From positions 1-39,099 of the forward strand of contig NHGE01000016.1 of NCBI GenBank assembly GCA_002172375.1: 39,099 bases of DNA. Direction: 5' to 3'. The translations under genes and the position numbers were made by a program. This DNA comes from Euryarchaeota archaeon TMED129. Its GTDB lineage: Archaea > Thermoplasmatota > Poseidoniia > Poseidoniales > Thalassarchaeaceae. The notes beneath the pieces were generated by a model. That model saw only the letters and a program-made list of their open reading frames with translations. It was not told the DNA's origin and searched no databases. Positions 34,568 through 39,099 of this stretch are shown piece after piece. Every line of letters begins with the position of its first letter. Position 1 is the stretch's first letter.

Positions 34568-36661
34568 TTAGTATCCAGAACCACCACCAGAAGTGGTGCC
34601 ACCTGATGAACCTGTTGAACCTGTTGAACCTGTTGATGCACCACTAGTAGAAATTCTTGTTCCTCCTGTGACTCCTGAAGTTTGTGCCGTAACTCTAGAT
34701 CCACTTCCAACTGTTACAGTTGCGGTCTCTGGTCCACCAGAACGAACCAGTTTTCCATTTGAGTAACTAGAAGACACAATATATGTGGAAGAAGAAGGAT
34801 CTAATCCAGAAGAAACATCATCAACCACAGGTTCAAACAAACTACTACTAGTATCTAGTTGCAAATAAAGATCCTGTAATCCGATGACATCATTTGAATG
34901 AGGTATTGCAGAAAGTTCTAAAATTGGTTGTCCATCTTTTAGTTTTGCCCCTGTCATATTTACTGGATTTATTGTTATAACTCCACTTTGATAGTTAATA
35001 AATCCAACATTTCTCCTTACTATGGTAGGTGTTTGTGATCCTGGAGTTGGTAAAGTAAAGAAGAAAAGAACTCCAGTTCTTCTATTTGTATCTGGAATGT
35101 CTGAAACATATACAACTTCTTGTATTCCAGCAACAGTAAATCCACTCGACTTTATATTATATCCACTCATTGACTTGATATGGAATTGATTTCCAAATCC
35201 AATTTGATACTCTACAAATGTATCTAAAGTTAATCTTAGATCTCTTCTAATTGCAATCGTAGTAATGTTTGAAGTTATTGAATTATGACTATCATCAATT
35301 AACTTAAGCAATTTACTATACTTTAATCTAGCACCATACTTATTTAATTCAGTTGATTCTGCGTACATATTAACATTGTTTTGAACGACACCAGAAACAA
35401 AAGTTGCTGAAGGAGCTAGATTAGTGTTGTAGTATATTTTACTAGCAACTTCAACATACAAATACTTAAGATCAAGTAATTCTGGAACAATTCCTGCTAC
35501 TGAATACTTTTTCAGTTTCTTTTTTATGTTCTCTTTAATCAGATTTGGAATAAAATCACCAAATCTGGGTTTGATGCTGATAAACACTTTTCCATATTGG
35601 GGAGGAACTAACTCTTCTCCACCAAAAACAGAAATAGATTCAGTTTCTGGATAAATTTGAGTAGGAATTAGTGATTCGTAGTCATTTGCGGTCAATGCTC
35701 TATTTTGAGAAGCATAAATTCTTGGTGCAAACTTTTTAATAGATTCTACACCTTCAATCTCTTCTCCCCCTCTAGCACTAAGTCCAGTCGTGATTAAAGA
35801 AATTCCAGATGTAACGACATACTCTTGATTATTTCTAGAATATACTAATCTTCCCGAAAAAGAGAATTGTCCAACTCCGTTTGCAGAATCACCGTTTGAT
35901 GTAATATAATCTGCAGTGATATAATTATTATCTTCAAGTTTTTTGCCAAAAAGTCCATCACCAAAGATTAACTCATATCTTTCATCATCTGCTTCTTGTA
36001 GATAGTAAACTGTTGAGTCGGGACTTACTTCAAACAAACTATCTTGACGTGTATATCTTACACTTCTAGATGATGCCTGATTTGGTTTAACAGTTACTGA
36101 TAAAAGTTCAGTATCAATTCCAATATTATCTAATAAAAGTTTTGCATTTGGGTTTCTTGCACTATAAGTGAAGTTGGCTGTCAATAAATTACCTTCGTAA
36201 ATTGCAATATTGTTAAATTCTGCAATTCCATCATTTACTGGAACAGTTATATCTTCTAAAATTGAAAATACAAAAGAAGAATTGCCAAATCCACCTTGTG
36301 AAGTTGCTACAGGACCTTTTTTAAGGGTCAGAGATGATGGAGATGGACTTACATTACTAGTATCGACAAAAAACGTAATTATTCCAGTTGCTGCTTTTCT
36401 TGATTTGGGTAAATAACCAATATTTCTTGCTAATGATACAACATTCTCTCTTAATGTTGCACTATCAATGAATACTTCATTCGCAACCATGTTTGCGTTA
36501 TATGAAGTGATGTAGGTATTGTATGCCAGAACATCAAGTATTGATGAAAGGTTAGAACCCTCAAAATCATAATCCGTGAAATTGGAGTTTTCCTTTAAAT
36601 ATTCTTTGAGTGTTGTTTTAACCTGGTTAAAGTCCAGATTAGTAAAATTAGCTAATGGCAT
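34568..36661 (-). CDS. 6: Baseplate wedge subunit gp6
   Basis: Wedge protein that dimerises into the ring joining baseplate wedges around the hub (Baseplate_J-like family). The 697-aa length fits T4 gp6 (660). The N terminus, MPLANFTNLDFNQVKTTLKE, then YDFEGSNLSSILDVLAYNTY, NANMVANEVFIDSATLRENV and LARNIGYLPKSRKAATG, is the family signature. Further along are NRALTANDYESLIPTQIYPE (YESL motif), YGKVFISIKP and LKYLYVEVASKIYYNTNLAP. The C terminus (about 665-697) is a Gly/Ser/Thr tail encoded partly by 9-bp tandem repeats. It begins 3 nt after the gp25 stop, so the two are co-translated from the gp25 promoter. Confidence 0.94.
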   Translation of the reverse strand: MPLANFTNLDFNQVKTTLKEYLKENSNFTDYDFEGSNLSSILDVLAYNTYITSYNANMVANEVFIDSATLRENVVSLARNIGYLPKSRKAATGIITFFVDTSNVSPSPSSLTLKKGPVATSQGGFGNSSFVFSILEDITVPVNDGIAEFNNIAIYEGNLLTANFTYSARNPNAKLLLDNIGIDTELLSVTVKPNQASSRSVRYTRQDSLFEVSPDSTVYYLQEADDERYELIFGDGLFGKKLEDNNYITADYITSNGDSANGVGQFSFSGRLVYSRNNQEYVVTSGISLITTGLSARGGEEIEGVESIKKFAPRIYASQNRALTANDYESLIPTQIYPETESISVFGGEELVPPQYGKVFISIKPRFGDFIPNLIKENIKKKLKKYSVAGIVPELLDLKYLYVEVASKIYYNTNLAPSATFVSGVVQNNVNMYAESTELNKYGARLKYSKLLKLIDDSHNSITSNITTIAIRRDLRLTLDTFVEYQIGFGNQFHIKSMSGYNIKSSGFTVAGIQEVVYVSDIPDTNRRTGVLFFFTLPTPGSQTPTIVRRNVGFINYQSGVITINPVNMTGAKLKDGQPILELSAIPHSNDVIGLQDLYLQLDTSSSLFEPVVDDVSSGLDPSSSTYIVSSSYSNGKLVRSGGPETATVTVGSGSRVTAQTSGVTGGTRISTSGASTGSTGSTGSSGGTTSGGGSGY
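34602..34637 (-). repeat. 9-bp tandem repeat in the gp6 C-terminal tail
   Basis: Four copies of a 9-base unit (CCTGTTGAA on the plus strand; first and last copies each differ at one base) encode a Ser/Thr/Gly run in gp6. Slippage could vary the tail length. Confidence 0.7.
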
Positions 36662-36664
36662 TGT

Positions 36665-37066
36665 TTACCTTGTTGATTGCAAGACGAATTGTAATTCTTG
36701 TGGAGGAACGTCTGCTCCGATAATCTCATAAATGATAGTCGCATTAAATTCATTCTGATCAAAGTTAGGTTCTACTTTAACTTCTCTCACATTTACTCTT
36801 GGTTCATACCTTAGAAGTGAACTTTTGATTTCACTTTTGATAATATTGGCAGAAATATCATTTATATTTTCAAAAAGTGCCTGACTAATTTGAGATCCAA
36901 AATCTTCATCGAAAGGTTTCTCTCCAGGAACAGTAAAAACAATGTTTCTTACTGATCGAGCAATTGCAGACTCATTTTTCAGCGCTATAATATCACTTGT
37001 CAGAGGATGTTTCTGAAAAGTCATACTTACATCTTTAAAACCTTGACTAACGCGCTCTAAAGGCAC
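36665..37066 (-). CDS. 25: Baseplate wedge subunit gp25
   Basis: Small wedge protein of the GPW/gp25 family, part of the inner baseplate and the sheath-nucleating region. The 133-aa sequence starts with GTG: MPLERVSQGFKDVSMTFQKH. I chose the GTG over the ATG at codon 15 because PLERxSxGFKD is conserved in marine T4-like gp25 and because the late promoter box ends 22 nt upstream. The signature SVRNIVFTVPGEKPFDEDFG (38-57) includes the PGE and DFGS motifs, followed by the helix ISQALFENINDISANIIKSE and a pair of strands ending QELQFVLQSTR. gp6 follows after 3 nt. The order 25-6 differs from T4, where gene 25 is elsewhere, but is standard in cyanophages. Confidence 0.94.
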   Translation of the reverse strand: MPLERVSQGFKDVSMTFQKHPLTSDIIALKNESAIARSVRNIVFTVPGEKPFDEDFGSQISQALFENINDISANIIKSEIKSSLLRYEPRVNVREVKVEPNFDQNEFNATIIYEIIGADVPPQELQFVLQSTR

Positions 37067-37087
37067 AAAATTACAGCAATTATAACT

Positions 37088-37095
37088 TATTTATC
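37088..37095 (-). promoter_or_regulatory. Late promoter box for gp25-gp6
   Basis: The minus strand reads GATAAATA 22 nt before the GTG of gp25. It supports the GTG start and probably drives gp25, gp6 and the 4250-aa gene. Confidence 0.65.
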
Positions 37096-37113
37096 AAGGT
37101 ATTTTATTATTTT

Positions 37114-37275
37114 TTACTCATAAAGTGGTTCTGGATTGCTCTCACTTTCAAAAAATTCAGTTTCTTCAAGTGAATCTCTTTTTTTAGGTGTCAAATCATC
37201 ATTAGAGATCTCACGAAGCATTTTTTGATGCTGATGATTGCCCAAATTGTCCAAAAAATCGTGCTCAGTTGTCAT
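37114..37275 (-). CDS. Small acidic protein (53 aa), unrecognised
   Basis: Function unknown. It begins MTTEHDFLDNLGNHQHQKML and ends ESESNPEPLYE, with an acidic C-terminal half and a His/Gln-rich middle. The frame stays open for 69 more codons upstream, but that extension overlaps the 237-aa gene out of frame. I choose the ATG at 37275 because a late promoter box (AATAAATA) lies 17 nt before it and the sequence AAAGGG precedes it as a ribosome-binding site. The promoter box overlaps the stop codon of the 237-aa gene. It lies just upstream of gp25. Confidence 0.65.
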   Translation of the reverse strand: MTTEHDFLDNLGNHQHQKMLREISNDDLTPKKRDSLEETEFFESESNPEPLYE

Positions 37276-37291
37276 TTTTACCCTTTTTCGA

Positions 37292-37299
37292 TATTTATT
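37292..37299 (-). promoter_or_regulatory. Late promoter box for the 53-aa gene
   Basis: The minus strand reads AATAAATA, overlapping the TAA stop of the 237-aa gene, 17 nt before the ATG at 37275. Confidence 0.55.
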
Positions 37300-38008
37300 G
37301 TGTGTCAAGAGGACGACCCTCTTGTGATTTGTACATTTCTTCGGCAGTTTCTTCTTCAATTTTACGTTCTTTAGACGTTTTCCAGAAATATTCGTCTTCA
37401 CGACCCATTCCAAGACGTTCAAAACCATTTTCAACCTGATAATATTGAGTTGAAACTTTAAAGTCAGGCATTTTTGGTTCAACAGGTGTCAAACTGTTAT
37501 CATAGATACGCATTCTATTGTTAGGATACAGTGCATACTGTCCATTTTCAAGTTCAATTAGATTATGTGACTTATGTTCTGCAGGATTTTCACTTGTTGC
37601 ATAGTCTACTACCTCAGGATCCTGATGATAATTGTCTATAGTACAGATATAAGTGCCTTTCTGAATACCAAAGTCTCTTGTATACAGTTCATAGTCCATA
37701 CTACCAATAAATTGCTTGGTAACTGCTACAACACCATAGTCCATACAGTTCCAGAACTGTAGGTTAGGAAGGTCCATATCAGGGCTAGGTGCCTCTGGAG
37801 CAGACACAAACGCACTGATAGGTAGTTTGTCATACATTGCTGCGTATTCGGGCAAATACGTCTCAAAATAAAAAGTGCGCCCAGGTATCGATTTACACGA
37901 TACCCAGACGCCTTTAACAAATTCACCATGACCAGATTGATGATCAGTGAGATATTCTTTTCTTACCCATACCTCTACCGAGGGGAGGTTACAAATTAAA
38001 GCAGCCAT
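37295..38008 (-). CDS. Conserved-looking late protein of unknown function (237 aa)
   Basis: No family could be assigned. The sequence MAALICNLPSVEVWVRKEYL followed by HGEFVKGVWVSCKSIPGRTF suggests a folded soluble protein; FWNCMDYGVVAVTKQFIGS and YICTIDNYHQDPEVVDYATS follow. There is no signal peptide or membrane helix. The last 40 residues are charged and helix-like (EDEYFWKTSKERKIEEETAE). A promoter-like TTAAATA box overlaps the stop of the 44-aa gene 23 nt upstream of the ATG. It sits upstream of gp25. I recall similar unnamed proteins in cyanomyovirus genomes, but this could not be checked here. Confidence 0.75.
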   Translation of the reverse strand: MAALICNLPSVEVWVRKEYLTDHQSGHGEFVKGVWVSCKSIPGRTFYFETYLPEYAAMYDKLPISAFVSAPEAPSPDMDLPNLQFWNCMDYGVVAVTKQFIGSMDYELYTRDFGIQKGTYICTIDNYHQDPEVVDYATSENPAEHKSHNLIELENGQYALYPNNRMRIYDNSLTPVEPKMPDFKVSTQYYQVENGFERLGMGREDEYFWKTSKERKIEEETAEEMYKSQEGRPLDTQ

Positions 38009-38030
38009 TATGTATTAATGTAACTGCTTC

Positions 38031-38038
38031 TATTTAAC
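38031..38038 (-). promoter_or_regulatory. Possible late promoter box for the 237-aa gene
   Basis: The minus strand reads GTTAAATA, a weaker match, overlapping the TAA stop of the 44-aa gene, 23 nt before the ATG. Spacing fits the other late boxes, but the second base differs from the consensus. Confidence 0.35.
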
Positions 38039-38168
38039 GCCCTTGACCACGATATGGTTTCTTTGCTTTATTACGAGACGTTGCGGATGCATGAGTATTC
38101 TTTCCTGCACCTTGACGAGTTTTCTTCGGTTTTCCGGGGATATAACTCCCCCCTTTCATCATTGCCAT
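38034..38168 (-). CDS. Small very basic protein (44 aa)
   Basis: Function unknown. The ATG at 38168 gives MAMMKGGSYIPGKPKKTRQG and the protein ends KKPYRGQGR. Almost a third of the residues are Lys or Arg and none is acidic, which suggests nucleic-acid contact or a structural-protein tail; this is inference. The frame is short but has a start followed by an uninterrupted reading to TAA. A promoter-like box for the 237-aa gene overlaps its stop codon. Upstream is a 65-base gap that contains a hairpin. Confidence 0.6.
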   Translation of the reverse strand: MAMMKGGSYIPGKPKKTRQGAGKNTHASATSRNKAKKPYRGQGR

Positions 38169-38199
38169 AATACTTTTAGTTTAATACGAGAAACGAGGT

Positions 38200-38219
38200 G
38201 GGAGACCTCATAGTCCCCC
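38200..38219 (-). other. GC-rich hairpin between glycosyltransferase and 44-aa gene
   Basis: On the minus strand, GGGGGAC and GTCTCCC form a 7-bp stem (one G-U pair) with a 6-base loop. No T-run follows, so it is not a standard intrinsic terminator; it could protect or process mRNA. It stands out as the most GC-rich spot in an AT-rich region. Confidence 0.4.
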
Positions 38220-38233
38220 CTGTAAGTATGATA

Positions 38234-39004
38234 TCAAATAACCCGAGTCTTTTCATGACCAACACGAATGCGAGGGTCACACCAGATCTCAAAGTCCTTC
38301 TCCTTTGCATCAAGACAGAATGAGACATCCTCACCACACATGTCCTGTACATTCCCACTCTCAAAGACTTGCATCTTAGGAGCAAACCAAGGGTATTCTA
38401 AATTCTCAAAGACACCCTTCTTGATCAGTACCCAACCAAATCCTGTATAGTCTACAGTGAATGGTTTGCGTCGTTTGGAAATAGATTCGACAGTTTCGTG
38501 ATTCATCACTCCACCATTCTTACGGAAATCATCTTCTTCTAACCAGTGTGCGACAGAAGTGGTGTGTCCATCTTCAGTAGCATACCATCCTGAAACAATC
38601 TCCCTCTCTTCTCCATCTTCTGCAATAGCCATATCACAGAGTTGCCAGAACTTGTTAGTGTCAAATACAATGTCACTATCAATCCACAACTGGTAATCAT
38701 ACTCCAGTTTACCATCCCATGGGATCTGGTTAGGACCACGCAGTACATTTGCACCCAGACACTTACAACGTGCAAAGTTAACCATAGAAGAGTAATCTTG
38801 ACTAATCTGAATACTCATTCCATTCTGTACCATATCAAAGCACAGTTGTACGAAGTTCTTCAAGAAGATAAAAGAACATCCACGTCCTGGAAGACAAAAT
38901 ACAATTGTCTTACCTTTCATTCTTTCCTTAATTGCTGCAATATCCCAATCTTCAGTCTTCTTTGGTTTGGGGGCAGTTGCCTTAACAGTAAATCCTTTTG
39001 CCAT
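38234..39004 (-). CDS. GT-A-type glycosyltransferase-like protein (256 aa)
   Basis: Probably transfers a sugar from a nucleotide sugar; the acceptor is unknown. The sequence YQLWIDSDIVF has the DxD metal-binding motif (residues 109-111) after a beta strand, typical of GT-A folds. Later come GEDVSF (224-229), matching the ED acceptor/catalytic position, and DPRIRVGHEK, with a His in the place where GT-A enzymes bind the metal. No signal peptide or membrane helix. A strong sigma70-like promoter lies upstream, unlike the late boxes in front of the structural genes, so it may be made earlier. Glycosylation of virion proteins or of modified DNA are both possible; neither is supported directly. Confidence 0.75.
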   Translation of the reverse strand: MAKGFTVKATAPKPKKTEDWDIAAIKERMKGKTIVFCLPGRGCSFIFLKNFVQLCFDMVQNGMSIQISQDYSSMVNFARCKCLGANVLRGPNQIPWDGKLEYDYQLWIDSDIVFDTNKFWQLCDMAIAEDGEEREIVSGWYATEDGHTTSVAHWLEEDDFRKNGGVMNHETVESISKRRKPFTVDYTGFGWVLIKKGVFENLEYPWFAPKMQVFESGNVQDMCGEDVSFCLDAKEKDFEIWCDPRIRVGHEKTRVI

Positions 39005-39026
39005 AAGTCTTAGAAACTTCAGTTCA

Positions 39027-39055
39027 ATTCTAACAGTCTATATGTATAATGTCAA
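39027..39055 (-). promoter_or_regulatory. Sigma70-like promoter for the glycosyltransferase gene
   Basis: The minus strand has TTGACA (39055-39050), a 17-base spacer and TAGAAT (39032-39027). The -35 is a perfect match and the -10 differs at one base from TATAAT. Predicted transcription starts about 15 nt before the ATG. This is an early-type host-sigma promoter rather than a T4 late box. Confidence 0.6.
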
Positions 39056-39099
39056 TATGAATCAGATCCGTCTGGTTCTGTCGAAGAAACCACACCAGC
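39056..39099. other. Window edge, no gene assigned
   Basis: One minus frame ends at a TGA (about 39052-39054) with a plausible acidic C terminus, and a plus-strand ATG at 39057 opens a frame to the edge. Neither can be decided from 44 bases. Confidence 0.2.

Noticed and set aside
37114-37482. A 122-codon minus-strand frame ending at 37114
   Set aside because: The first 69 codons overlap the 237-aa gene out of frame; the ATG at 37275 has its own late promoter box, so the shorter 53-aa form is preferred.
38200-38219. Hairpin as an intrinsic terminator after the glycosyltransferase gene
   Set aside because: No run of T follows the stem on the minus strand, so termination is not supported; kept only as a hairpin.
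39057-39099. Plus-strand gene start at the right edge (MNQIRLVLSKK)
   Set aside because: Only 14 codons are in the window, there is no ribosome-binding site, and the region also contains the sigma70-like promoter for the minus-strand gene.

Overview
The window is a late (structural) gene block of a T4-like marine myovirus, most like the cyanophages of Synechococcus and Prochlorococcus; a Pelagibacter phage of the same lineage cannot be excluded. The reasons are the AT-rich DNA, the T4 gene order 25-6-(7)-8-(10)-13-14-15-16-17, recognisable gp25, gp6, gp8, gp13, gp14, gp15, gp16 and gp17 proteins, and cyanophage-style virion modules (VGxGTT tracts, GxGY repeats, a DUF4815-type start, a YHYH-type domain). 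All genes that can be supported lie on the minus strand, so transcription runs from high to low coordinates. Coding density is very high, and no gene-free stretch exceeds about 100 bases. No tRNA, CRISPR array, insertion sequence or host metabolic gene was seen.

In transcription order: 39004-37114 holds a GT-A-type glycosyltransferase behind a sigma70-like promoter, then three small or unrecognised proteins (44, 237 and 53 aa). 37066-20193 is the baseplate wedge: gp25, gp6, a 4250-residue protein in the position of T4 gp7, and gp8. 20186-11847 holds a 2517-residue DUF4815-type structural protein where T4 has genes 9-12 and wac, followed by three small proteins (74, 60 and 132 aa). 11819-8047 is the neck, tail-completion and packaging group gp13, gp14, gp15 and gp16. 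The start of gp17 (large terminase) lies at 529-1 and runs off the window.

Between gp16 and gp17, which are adjacent in T4, sit four extra genes (8022-536): a coiled-coil plus beta-rich fibre-like protein of 1132 aa, a 120-aa small beta protein, a 600-aa protein with ten propeller-like repeats, and a 621-aa cysteine- and lysine-rich mosaic containing a DUF192 domain. This looks like an accessory tail-fibre or host-interaction cassette in a known kind of hyperplastic site, and it is the most unusual part of the window.

Eight T4-late-type promoter boxes ([G/A/C/T]ATAAATA or CTAAATA forms) precede genes at a regular distance of about 17-26 nt, or 39 nt in one case where a hairpin intervenes. 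Several of them overlap the stop codon of the gene before. Four small protein modules recur across otherwise unrelated virion proteins (gp14, gp15, gp8, the 2517-aa and the 4250-aa proteins), which suggests the baseplate and neck were enlarged by shuffling a common set of beta-rich modules.
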